Shown piece after piece: positions 1 through 5,560 of a stretch of 6,499 nucleotides of DNA. The DNA comes from Planctomycetota bacterium. GTDB taxonomy: Bacteria; Planctomycetota; Phycisphaerae; Sedimentisphaerales; Anaerobacaceae. Position 1 is the first letter of the stretch, and every line of letters starts with the position of its first letter. The translations under genes were made by a program, and so were the position numbers. The stretch spans positions 1 to 6,499 of the forward strand of contig JAGLTN010000498.1 of assembly GCA_023135255.1 (NCBI GenBank), given 5' to 3'. Below the pieces are notes generated by a model. It was not told the origin of the DNA and searched no databases. It saw only the letters and a program-made list of their open reading frames with translations.

Positions 1-341
1 AAGGCAGCGAATTGTCGAGCGAAATTGATTTAAGGTTCGGGCGTGCCAAATGGCTTATTATTTTTGACACAGAAACAAATGAATTTCAAGCTAATGATAA
101 TGCTCTGAATCTAAATGCCGCACAAGGTGCTGGTATCCAGACAGGGCAAAATATTGCAAACCTCGGTGCAGAGGCTGTGATAACCGGAAATGTTGGTCCA
201 AATGCCTGCAGAACTTTAAATGCTGCTGATGTGAAAATATATCTTGCTGAAAAACAAACTGTTCGCCAGGCTACTGACGCTTTTAAAGCTGGTCAGTTAA
301 AGCTGGTAGATCAGGCGAATGTAGATGGACATTGGATTTAG
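1..341 (+). CDS. NifX/NifB-family iron-molybdenum cluster-binding protein, 5' end cut by window edge
   Basis: This is a small NifX/NifB C-terminal-type protein (COG1433-like, RNase H-like fold) of the group that binds Fe-Mo or Mo-Cu clusters. About 112 residues are visible. Codons stay open in frame back to position 3 (reading G-S-E-L before S-S-E-I-D), and the family normally has a short N-terminal strand before the 'VDxRFGRA' motif. The true start is therefore almost certainly outside the window and the TTG at 12 is not it. Seen motifs are EIDLRFGRA (with Leu where Pro is common) and the hallmark GNVGPNACRTLNAADVKIY, followed by a helix rich in A/K. The only cysteine visible is in that NACR motif. 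The stop at 339-341 lies 41 bases before the next gene, and the product probably works with the two ferredoxin-type ATPases downstream. The family call is firm; the exact metal cargo is unknown. Confidence 0.88.
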   Translation, partial: GSELSSEIDLRFGRAKWLIIFDTETNEFQANDNALNLNAAQGAGIQTGQNIANLGAEAVITGNVGPNACRTLNAADVKIYLAEKQTVRQATDAFKAGQLKLVDQANVDGHWI

Positions 342-366
342 ATTATAGCTTAGCAGGTAAAACTGC

Positions 367-375
367 GGAAAGGAG
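367..375 (+). promoter_or_regulatory. Ribosome binding site deciding the start of the DUF5320-type gene
   Basis: The purine run GGAAAGGAG ends 7 bases before the ATG at 383 but only 1 base before the in-frame ATG at 377. Spacing favours 383, which also gives the family-typical MPGG N-terminus. Confidence 0.7.
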
Positions 376-382
376 AATGATT

Positions 383-739
383 ATGCCAGGTGGTAATGGA
401 ACAGGTCCCGCTGGAATGGGCCCAATGACAGGCAGAGGCGCAGGTTACTGCGCAGGTTATTCAGTACCAGGTTACGCCAATTCAGTTGGCGGACGCGGAT
501 TCTTTGGTTTTGGCAGAGGTGTCGGCAGAGGCAGAGGTTTTATTGGCAGAGGCTTTGGCTGGGCAAGGGGTGGATATGGTTCACCTGCTTTTGGTGTTGC
601 AGCTTATGGCCAGGTACCTTTTAATCAGACAGCTACTCCTCAGCAGGAAGTAGATGGCCTTAAAAACCAAGCCAAATATCTTGAAGATGCTCTAAACGGG
701 ATAAAAGATCGTATAGCTGAGCTTGCAGATAAGGAATAG
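383..739 (+). CDS. DUF5320-type glycine/arginine-rich protein with C-terminal coiled coil
   Basis: The 118-residue product has the DUF5320 signature at its N-terminus: MPGGNGTGPAGMGPMTGRGA followed by GYCAGY (Cys23 is the only cysteine). Residues 37-66 are low complexity with repeated GRG, GFG and WARGGYG units. Residues 85-118 form a charged amphipathic helix of about 34 residues (QQEVDGLKNQAKYLEDAL...) that should make a coiled coil. ATG 383 was chosen over ATG 377 and the in-frame TTG 332 by RBS spacing and by the family N-terminus. The protein is small and probably soluble, with no signal peptide. DUF5320 proteins are often encoded beside NifX-like and MinD/ferredoxin ATPases, as here, but their biochemical role is unknown. 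A scaffold or partner role, with the helix used for oligomerisation, is my inference. The stop is 7 bases before the next ATG, suggesting translational coupling. Confidence 0.85.
   Translation: MPGGNGTGPAGMGPMTGRGAGYCAGYSVPGYANSVGGRGFFGFGRGVGRGRGFIGRGFGWARGGYGSPAFGVAAYGQVPFNQTATPQQEVDGLKNQAKYLEDALNGIKDRIAELADKE
431..552 (+). repeat. GGCAGAGG short repeats inside the DUF5320-type gene
   Basis: The octamer GGCAGAGG occurs five times, at 431-438, 512-519, 524-531, 530-537 (overlapping the previous copy) and 545-552. Each encodes part of a Gly-Arg-Gly unit. The cluster at 512-552 is a prime place for slippage or unit gain and loss between strains. Confidence 0.75.
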
Positions 740-746
740 TTTTAAT

Positions 747-1601
747 ATGAAAATAGCGATCGCCAGCGGTAAGGGCGGCACGGGTAAAACAACTATCGCG
801 ACAAATCTGGCATGTTCGATCGCGCAGATGGGGCAAGTCGTTCAATACATTGATTGCGATGTCGAGGAACCTAACGGCCATATATTTCTAAAGCCTGATA
901 TAAAAGAAACGGAAACAGCAACGATTGATGTTCCTGTTGTCGATGCCGAAAAATGTATCGGCTGTGGTAAATGTAGCCAGCTTTGCCAGTATAGTGCCAT
1001 TATATGCCTCAAAGATAAAGCAATGACCTTCAGCCAGCTATGTCATGCCTGCGGCGGATGCGTTCTTGTTTGTCCTGCGGGTGCAATTCACCAGGAGCCT
1101 AAAGAAATAGGTTTCATCGATGTCGGCATTGCAAAAGATGTTAACTTTGTTCAGGGCAGGTTAAGGATCGGTGACATTCACACTCCGCCTTTAATAAAGC
1201 AGGTCAAAAAAAATGCTCTTAAAGACGGTGTTATTATTATAGATGCTCCTCCGGGGACATCATGTCCCGTTATAGAAGCTGTTAAAGGCGCGGATTTTGT
1301 TTTGCTTGTAACCGAACCTACGCCCTTTGGTTTGAACGATTTAAAATTGGCGGTAGGGATGGTCAGGGAGTTGAAAATACCATTTGCTGTTGTAATAAAT
1401 CGCAGCGATCCCGATGAGCAAATGACAAGTCAGTATTGTAAAGACGAAAATATAGATATTATTTTTGAAGTACCTGACGATCGGCAAATCGCTGAGGCGT
1501 ATTCGATTGGTAAGATGATCATTGAGGTGTTACCAGATTACAAGAAAGATTTTGTCGGTTTATATGAAAAGGTCTCCAGCAAACTTGCCGAGTCAAAATA
1601 A
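747..1601 (+). CDS. MinD/Mrp-superfamily P-loop ATPase with inserted 2x[4Fe-4S] ferredoxin segment (first of pair)
   Basis: The 284-residue product is a COG1149-type cytoplasmic ATPase. Residues 8-15 are the deviant Walker A GKGGTGKT with signature Lys9 (MinD/ParA class). Switch-type aspartates lie in YIDCDVEEPNGH (D36, D38), and IIIDAPPGTSCPV (163-175) is the Walker B/switch II region. A ferredoxin insertion carries two CxxCxxCxxxC motifs: Cys70/73/76/80 and Cys99/102/105/109, the second followed by Pro. Each should hold a [4Fe-4S] cluster. The start is ATG 747, since the Walker A strand begins right there; an upstream in-frame TTG at 723 would add 8 non-family residues. The RBS is weak (AAGGA at 731-735, 11 bases away), so coupling to the gene ending at 739 is likely. 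It probably pairs with the paralogue 12 bases downstream. In Desulfovibrio, similar ATPases are encoded with the orange protein. The function in metal-cluster assembly or electron delivery is inferred. Confidence 0.93.
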   Translation: MKIAIASGKGGTGKTTIATNLACSIAQMGQVVQYIDCDVEEPNGHIFLKPDIKETETATIDVPVVDAEKCIGCGKCSQLCQYSAIICLKDKAMTFSQLCHACGGCVLVCPAGAIHQEPKEIGFIDVGIAKDVNFVQGRLRIGDIHTPPLIKQVKKNALKDGVIIIDAPPGTSCPVIEAVKGADFVLLVTEPTPFGLNDLKLAVGMVRELKIPFAVVINRSDPDEQMTSQYCKDENIDIIFEVPDDRQIAEAYSIGKMIIEVLPDYKKDFVGLYEKVSSKLAESK

Positions 1602-1613
1602 AGGAAAGTTTTA

Positions 1614-2504
1614 GTGAAAGAATTAGTTGTTATAAGCGGCAAAGGCGGAACCGGTAAAACGAGTATAGTTGCTTCATTTGCGAAGCTTGCTGAAAATGCG
1701 ATTTTTGCTGACTGTGATGTTGATGCTGCGGATCTGCACCTTGTGCTGGAGCCCACAGTCAAACAGACTTCTGATTTTTCAGGGGGCAAGCAGGCTTCGA
1801 TCGTTGCTTCAAAATGTATTGGTTGCGGCAAGTGTAAGGACCTGTGCAAATTTGATGCAATAAACCTTGATGGTCCCGCCAATGATCTGGTGGGAAAGAC
1901 TTATACTGTTGATCGGGTTTCTTGTGAAGGTTGTAAAGTCTGCGTTGAGTTCTGTCCTGTTGATGCAATTGAATTTAAGGATAGTATCAATGGCCAATGG
2001 TTTATTTCTGATACTCGATTCGGAACAATGGTTCATGCCAGGCTTGGCATTGCCGAAGAAAACAGCGGCAAGCTCGTTTCGTTGATTCGCAAAGAAGCCA
2101 AAAAGATTGCCGAGCAGCAGAATAAAGATTTGGTTATCGTAGATGGCTCACCTGGTATAGGTTGTCCTGTTATCGCATCTATCACAGGTGCTGATTTGGT
2201 GCTGGTAATTACAGAGCCGACATTATCAGGCAAACATGACCTCTCAAGAGTTGCCGATTTGGCTGCGGGTTTTAATATGTCAGTCTTAGTTGCCATTAAT
2301 AAATATGATTTGAATCCTGATATGGCCAACGAAATCCAGGAATATGCAAACCAGCGTAATATAAAAGTCGTTGGAAAAATTCGTTACGACAAAGCCTTCA
2401 CAAAAGCTCAGATTGCCAGGACATCTGTCGTTGAATATACCAGCGGGGCGGTAGCTGAAGACATTAAAGCTTTATGGCGAAATGTTACTTGCGCTCTAAG
2501 TTGA
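1614..2504 (+). CDS. MinD/Mrp-superfamily P-loop ATPase with inserted 2x[4Fe-4S] ferredoxin segment (second of pair)
   Basis: The 296-residue product is a paralogue of the preceding gene. Deviant Walker A is at residues 9-16 (GKGGTGKT, signature Lys10). FADCDVDAADLHLVLEP gives the switch aspartates D33 and D35, and VIVDGSPGIGCPV (174-186) is the Walker B/switch II region. The ferredoxin insertion has Cys68/71/74/78 and Cys104/107/110/114 (the last followed by Pro), enough for two [4Fe-4S] clusters. The two cysteine sets are 25 residues apart here against 18 in the first ATPase, so the insertions differ in loop length. The start is GTG 1614, supported by AAGGA at 1601-1605 with 8-base spacing and by the strand-to-P-loop register. 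The RBS overlaps the stop codon of the gene before, a tight operon arrangement. The MinD/ParA class dimerises on ATP, so a heterodimer of the two products is plausible but is inference. Confidence 0.93.
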   Translation: MKELVVISGKGGTGKTSIVASFAKLAENAIFADCDVDAADLHLVLEPTVKQTSDFSGGKQASIVASKCIGCGKCKDLCKFDAINLDGPANDLVGKTYTVDRVSCEGCKVCVEFCPVDAIEFKDSINGQWFISDTRFGTMVHARLGIAEENSGKLVSLIRKEAKKIAEQQNKDLVIVDGSPGIGCPVIASITGADLVLVITEPTLSGKHDLSRVADLAAGFNMSVLVAINKYDLNPDMANEIQEYANQRNIKVVGKIRYDKAFTKAQIARTSVVEYTSGAVAEDIKALWRNVTCALS

Positions 2505-2556
2505 AAAAATAATGAAAACAGTAAAAAGTAATGAAAGTTGAAGTAATTTTTTATAC

Positions 2557-2562
2557 AGGAGA
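2557..2562 (+). promoter_or_regulatory. Ribosome binding site of the second NifX-like gene
   Basis: AGGAGA lies 5 bases before ATG 2568 and is the strongest Shine-Dalgarno match in the first operon. Together with the 63-base AT-rich spacer after the ATPase gene, it suggests that this gene is translated independently rather than by coupling. Confidence 0.6.
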
Positions 2563-2567
2563 ATATA

Positions 2568-2906
2568 ATGCGTATAGCAATTCCGTTAGTACAGGGAAAA
2601 TTAAGCCTTCATTTTGGTCATTGTGACCAGTTTGCGTTTTTGGATATTGATGAGGCGTCGAAAGAAGTCTCAAGCAGAGAGGACATGACTCCCCCGATGC
2701 ACGAGCCAGGCGTATTGCCCCGTTGGCTGCATGAAAACAATATAAACGTTATTCTCGCAGGCGGCATGGGGCAGCGCGCACAACAGCTCTTTGTCGATAA
2801 TGGCATTGAAGTAGTGATCGGTGCTTCTGGCGGTTCGCCTGAAGAGCTTGCCTCGGCGTATTTGCAGGGTACGTTGCAGACGGGCAGTAACATCTGCGAT
2901 CACTAA
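2568..2906 (+). CDS. NifX/NifB-family cluster-binding protein, small stand-alone form
   Basis: The 112-residue soluble protein has the COG1433/NifX-like layout: an N-terminal strand MRIAIPLVQGKLSLHFGHC, then FLDIDEASKEV, a helix and strand ending in VILAGGMGQRA, and EVVIGASGGSPEELASAYL. It ends in GSNICDH, a tail common in this subgroup. Possible metal ligands are H15, H18 and C19 in HFGHC, plus C110 and H112 at the C-terminus. It differs from the NifX-like protein at the left edge, which has the GNVGPNA motif and shows no such His/Cys pairs in its visible part, so the two are not a recent duplication. It follows the ATPase pair after 63 bases on the same strand and is probably the last gene of the operon. 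A role as carrier or scaffold for a metal cluster made with the ATPases is inferred from the family and the context. Confidence 0.9.
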   Translation: MRIAIPLVQGKLSLHFGHCDQFAFLDIDEASKEVSSREDMTPPMHEPGVLPRWLHENNINVILAGGMGQRAQQLFVDNGIEVVIGASGGSPEELASAYLQGTLQTGSNICDH

Positions 2907-3124
2907 CCAGGTAAAAAAGGTTTTTGGTAGGTCTAAATACTCCTGTTGTAATGAGCGAATCGTTGCAGCAATAACGTTTTTTGCGGAGCTAAATTTTTTA
3001 TTTTTTCTCTTGCCGAAAGATGAACAAAAACATAGAATGCGGTTTGAGTTAACTTTAGAAGAAATGTCGCCAACAGGAAAGAAAAAGGAGTTTTGCCGTC
3101 AATTTTTTTAAAAAAGAGGTAAAA
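2907..3124 (+). other. Intergenic spacer between the NifX-like gene and the BamE-repeat gene
   Basis: These 218 bases have strong T-runs at 2976-3006 but no convincing GC-rich hairpin before them, so no intrinsic terminator is called. A near-palindrome centred on AACGTT near 2977 is imperfect. A frame open from within the preceding gene to 3111 exists but looks non-coding overall. Its stretch just after the NifX stop (2905-2938) resembles part of the downstream gene and is discussed as a finding. Confidence 0.5.
3010..3038 (+). promoter_or_regulatory. Candidate sigma70-type promoter for the BamE-repeat gene
   Basis: TTGCCG (3010-3015) and TAGAAT (3033-3038) are separated by exactly 17 bases. 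They match the -35 and -10 consensus at 4 and 5 of 6 positions. Transcription would begin near 3045, leaving a leader of about 80 bases before ATG 3125. In AT-rich DNA such matches arise by chance, so this is only a candidate. Confidence 0.35.
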
Positions 3125-4219
3125 ATGAGGAAATTAAAAAAAGCGAAAGCAATGGCGTTTATTTTGTTTTTATTTACTATTAATTCATTTGCGCAGGCTA
3201 AAATAATATCAGAAAAAGCCTCGGCGGGCCCACAAAAGAAAATATCTGCGGTTATAAAAAAATGGCGAAGAGTAAAATCCGGTATGCCCCCCAACCAAAT
3301 CAAAAGAATTCTTGGTAGGCCTAAATTAATGCAGAATAATTCAGATTCGTCTAAATGGTATTATCAGTGCAGTCCAAAGGATTCTAATGATTTGAACCAA
3401 CAAGGTATGCTCATATTCAGAGCAAAATCTTTGGAAACTCTTATTGATGAATCTGCACAAAAAAGAGACCAGAAGATATCACAACTTAAAAAACAATGTG
3501 AGTTAGCAATAGAAAAACAAAAACAAAGCTGTGAAAGAAAAGTTGCAAAAGAAAAAAGTAAAAAAGCTACTTATAAAAAGGTACCAATAAAAAGGCACTA
3601 TGCGGGGAAACGAAAGACATCTGAAGGGGAAAGTGCCTATAAAAGAACCCGCAAATACCGTGACCGTTATAAAACAGTCCAGACCTCTAAAGCTGGAAAA
3701 TCTGAAACGCAGGTCAGAAATAAAAGCGAAGATGTTTTAGATATCATTAATAGGAGATTTCAGAAGTCTATAAAGTTAGAGTTTGAAAATCATAACAGAA
3801 GGATAAAAAGATTAAAAGAATCTCCACGCAAGCCGGAATATTACCTGGTTGAATTTACAGATCCTGATTGGTCTGACTTAAAACGTATTTTTGATAAGAC
3901 TGAGTTGTCTACAGAAGAAAATGATCCGAACTTTCCATGGAAAAATTGCCTAAGATGGAAGAACTTAAAAATTAATATGCCTTTTGATGAAGTAAAGAAG
4001 AAACTTGGCGAACCGGCAAAAATGAAAATAGATTCTAAAGAAACAAAGCTGTTTTATGGCAATAATCCAAATTATGGAATATTAAATTTCTCAAAAAACG
4101 ATAAAAACAAAGCCGTTTTGTTGTATTGGAAAGAGCCTTTTTGGCTTGATGTGATTAATTCTAATATTGCAAAGTCTCTGCCTCAGCCCAATATCGGGAA
4201 AATAGTCGCAACGCCATGA
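3125..4219 (+). CDS. Exported basic protein with two BamE/SmpA-like repeats flanking a coiled-coil middle
   Basis: The 364-residue product begins with a signal peptide: basic MRKLKKAK, hydrophobic core AFILFLF, and a likely signal peptidase I site after FAQA at residue 25. There is no lipobox cysteine, so it should be periplasmic or secreted. Two segments share the BamE/SmpA (OmlA) pattern W-x3-K-x2-MP-x4-(I/V)K-x2-LG-x-P. These are residues 47-69 (WRRVKSGMPPNQIKRILGRP, then KWYY and GMLIF) and 278-300 (WKNLKINMPFDEVKKKLGEP, then KLFYG and GILNF). Between them, residues 100-147 look like a coiled coil with C125 and C136, and 148-235 is very rich in Lys/Arg and probably disordered. The other cysteines are C82 and C275. 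The RBS GAGGT (3116-3120) sits 4 bases before the ATG. It appears monocistronic. I recognise no named family; BamE-type folds usually mediate protein binding at the envelope, so an outer-membrane or cell-wall role is inference. Confidence 0.82.
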   Translation: MRKLKKAKAMAFILFLFTINSFAQAKIISEKASAGPQKKISAVIKKWRRVKSGMPPNQIKRILGRPKLMQNNSDSSKWYYQCSPKDSNDLNQQGMLIFRAKSLETLIDESAQKRDQKISQLKKQCELAIEKQKQSCERKVAKEKSKKATYKKVPIKRHYAGKRKTSEGESAYKRTRKYRDRYKTVQTSKAGKSETQVRNKSEDVLDIINRRFQKSIKLEFENHNRRIKRLKESPRKPEYYLVEFTDPDWSDLKRIFDKTELSTEENDPNFPWKNCLRWKNLKINMPFDEVKKKLGEPAKMKIDSKETKLFYGNNPNYGILNFSKNDKNKAVLLYWKEPFWLDVINSNIAKSLPQPNIGKIVATP

Positions 4220-4332
4220 TGGTGCTTGATGCACATTAAATTCATTCAAACGCCCAAATGCCTCCGTTGAGCATAAACCTTGCTCGGTCCGTCCTCATAA
4301 ATTTCATGAACAAAACTTTGCGATCTGATTTG

Positions 4333-4385
4333 CCCATAATGACAATGGGAATGTAATAATGTTACAACAATCAACCAAATGATTG
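4333..4385. promoter_or_regulatory. Three adjacent dyad-symmetric elements, possible operator array
   Basis: Three perfect inverted repeats lie almost end to end. CCCAT-N7-ATGGG is at 4333-4349, TGTAA-N5-TTACA at 4352-4366, and CAATCA-N6-TGATTG at 4368-4385. Gaps between them are 2 bases and 1 base. They sit about 70 bases upstream of the best promoter candidate, a position suited to activator binding or looping. Short dyads are common by chance in AT-rich DNA; the packing is what makes these notable. No known operator consensus is matched with confidence. Confidence 0.35.
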
Positions 4386-4456
4386 AATTTTACTATATGC
4401 TAATCTTTTTAGTAAGGTATAATGATATTCTATTTTTTTAGCTGATATCGGCTTAA

Positions 4457-4485
4457 TTGCCATTGCAGGCTCGAATTGATAATAT
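4457..4485 (+). promoter_or_regulatory. Candidate sigma70-type promoter for the PTS operon
   Basis: TTGCCA (4457-4462) matches the -35 consensus at 5 of 6 positions and is 17 bases from TAATAT (4480-4485). The overlapping GATAAT (4478-4483) is a closer -10 hexamer but with 15-base spacing. Transcription would start near 4492, giving a leader of about 35 bases before ATG 4526. An alternative is the perfect TATAAT at 4418-4423, which has no matching -35. Confidence 0.45.
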
Positions 4486-4525
4486 TTTGTTAAAAGTTTC
4501 ATAGATTTAATAAGGAAATGTTTTC

Positions 4526-5560
4526 ATGAGACAAATGCTACAAAAACACAAACAGTATCTTCTTACGGGTGTGTCTTTTGCGATACCATTTATAGCTTGC
4601 GGCGGGATACTGATCGCGGCGGCGATAGCTTTTGCACCGATGGGCCCTGAAGGGCCTGACTTTAGCGATTCGCCAAAATTGAAACTGATTCTCGATATAG
4701 GGACAATCTCTTTCAAATTGCTGCTGCCTGTATTGGCTGGTTATATTGCTTACGCGATTGCAAACAGACCTGGGTTAGTTGCTGGTTTTGTAGGTGGTTT
4801 TATCTGTGGTGAGATCAATGCGGGGTTCCTCGGCGCTTTGGTTGCGGGCTTGTTGGCGGGGCACGTTGTTAATCTTATCAAGAAAGCAAAAGTTCCGAAA
4901 GTTATCAAACCTGTAATGCCTATTATTATCATTCCGGTTTTTTCATCTTTAATAGTCGGCTCATTAATGCTATTGGTTATCGGCATACCCATCGCAAACC
5001 TGATGGAATTTCTGGGCGGCTGGTTAGAGACAATGGGTAAGGGAAATGCGATAGTACTGGCGATGATACTCGGCGCAATGATAGCTTTTGATATGGGCGG
5101 GCCTGTGAACAAAGCAGCATTTTTCTTTGGTGCTGCAATGATAAAGCAGGGCAATTATACGGTAATGGGATGCACGGCAGCAGCGATCTGCATTCCGCCT
5201 TTGGGCCTTGGTCTTGCAACTTTGATAAATAGAAAGCTCTGGTCACAGCAGGAAAGAGAAGCCGGCATTGCAAGTCTGGGTATGGGGATGATGGGTATTA
5301 CCGAAGGGGCGATTCCTTTCGCAGCTTCGGATCCGATCAGAATAATACCATGTATAATGGTCGGTTCGGTAGTTGGTGCGGTTATCGCGATGTTGGCTAA
5401 AGTTGGTGACCATGCACCTCATGGCGGGCCTATCGTTCTTCCTGTTATCGATAATCGTATCATGTTTATAGTAGCAATAATTGTCGGTTCGATAGTGACA
5501 GCCGTCTTAGCTAATATGTTGAAAAAAATGTCTTTGCAAAAAGGAGAAGAAGTAAAATGA
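4526..5560 (+). CDS. PTS fructose-family permease, EIIC subunit (stand-alone)
   Basis: This 344-residue integral inner-membrane protein is the sugar-translocating EIIC of a fructose-type phosphotransferase system. Hydrophobic segments cover most of the length, including about 13-36, 60-80, 84-115, 129-157, 172-190, 213-234, 272-292 and 311-331. Family motifs seen are GVSFAIPFIACGGILIA (15-31), FDMGGPVNKAA (188-198), the sugar-site motif GITEGAIPFA (257-266, Glu260), and APHGG (297-301). Length fits a free EIIC rather than the fused EIIABC form, since no EIIA or EIIB domain is attached. The start is ATG 4526, with AAGGA 9 bases upstream and the typical short cytoplasmic N-terminus KHKQYLLTGVSF. 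The stop overlaps the EIIB start by 4 bases (ATGA). Fructose is the family default; the true substrate could be another hexose or a mannosyl compound. Confidence 0.93.
   Translation: MRQMLQKHKQYLLTGVSFAIPFIACGGILIAAAIAFAPMGPEGPDFSDSPKLKLILDIGTISFKLLLPVLAGYIAYAIANRPGLVAGFVGGFICGEINAGFLGALVAGLLAGHVVNLIKKAKVPKVIKPVMPIIIIPVFSSLIVGSLMLLVIGIPIANLMEFLGGWLETMGKGNAIVLAMILGAMIAFDMGGPVNKAAFFFGAAMIKQGNYTVMGCTAAAICIPPLGLGLATLINRKLWSQQEREAGIASLGMGMMGITEGAIPFAASDPIRIIPCIMVGSVVGAVIAMLAKVGDHAPHGGPIVLPVIDNRIMFIVAIIVGSIVTAVLANMLKKMSLQKGEEVK
5541..5546 (+). promoter_or_regulatory. Ribosome binding site for EIIB inside the end of the EIIC gene
   Basis: AAGGAG lies within the last codons of EIIC, 10 bases before the EIIB ATG at 5557. 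Together with the ATGA stop/start overlap it suggests coupled, near-stoichiometric synthesis of the two subunits. Confidence 0.65.

Larger units (their letters stand above)
4220..4525. other. Non-coding control region upstream of the PTS operon
   Basis: These 306 bases contain no credible gene. The left part (about 4240-4320) is less AT-rich and holds a 5-bp inverted repeat, GAGCA/TGCTC (4269-4273 and 4281-4285, 7-base loop), with no T-run, so it is a poor terminator. The middle holds three dyads side by side at 4333-4385. The right part is AT-rich with a perfect TATAAT at 4418-4423 that lacks a good -35, and a better-spaced promoter at 4457-4485. The last 40 bases are the leader, with the RBS AAGGA at 4512-4516 placed 9 bases before ATG 4526. 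Confidence 0.6.

Noticed and set aside
332..382. N-terminal extension of the DUF5320-type gene from an in-frame TTG at 332 or the ATG at 377
   Set aside because: The TTG lies inside the end of the preceding gene and has no RBS; the ATG at 377 is only 1 base from the RBS. Start 383 gives the family-typical MPGG N-terminus and 7-base spacing.
723..746. Upstream TTG start for the first MinD-ferredoxin ATPase
   Set aside because: It would add 8 residues before the first beta strand that do not belong to the family and would overlap the previous gene; ATG 747 fits the P-loop register.
1538..2329. Several minus-strand open frames opposite the two ATPase genes
   Set aside because: They are antisense to strongly conserved coding sequence with all catalytic motifs intact, and show no domain of their own.
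2513..2542. Nine-residue leader-like peptide (MKTVKSNES) between the second ATPase and the NifX-like gene
   Set aside because: It has no RBS, no run of regulatory codons and no attenuator-like hairpin; the AT-rich repeat TAATGAAA alone explains it.
2821..3111. Open frame of 96 codons overlapping the end of the second NifX-like gene
   Set aside because: It starts inside a well-supported gene in another frame, has no RBS, and the product is of odd, low-complexity composition with no family motif. Only the short 2905-2938 part was kept, as a possible remnant.
4220..4290. Intrinsic terminator for the BamE-repeat gene
   Set aside because: GTGC/GCAC just after the stop and GAGCA/TGCTC at 4269-4285 are short stems and neither is followed by a run of T.
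4643..4656. Perfect hairpin GGCCC-TGAA-GGGCC
   Set aside because: It lies inside the EIIC coding region, encodes the Gly-Pro-Glu-Gly-Pro loop and has no T-run after it, so it is not a terminator.
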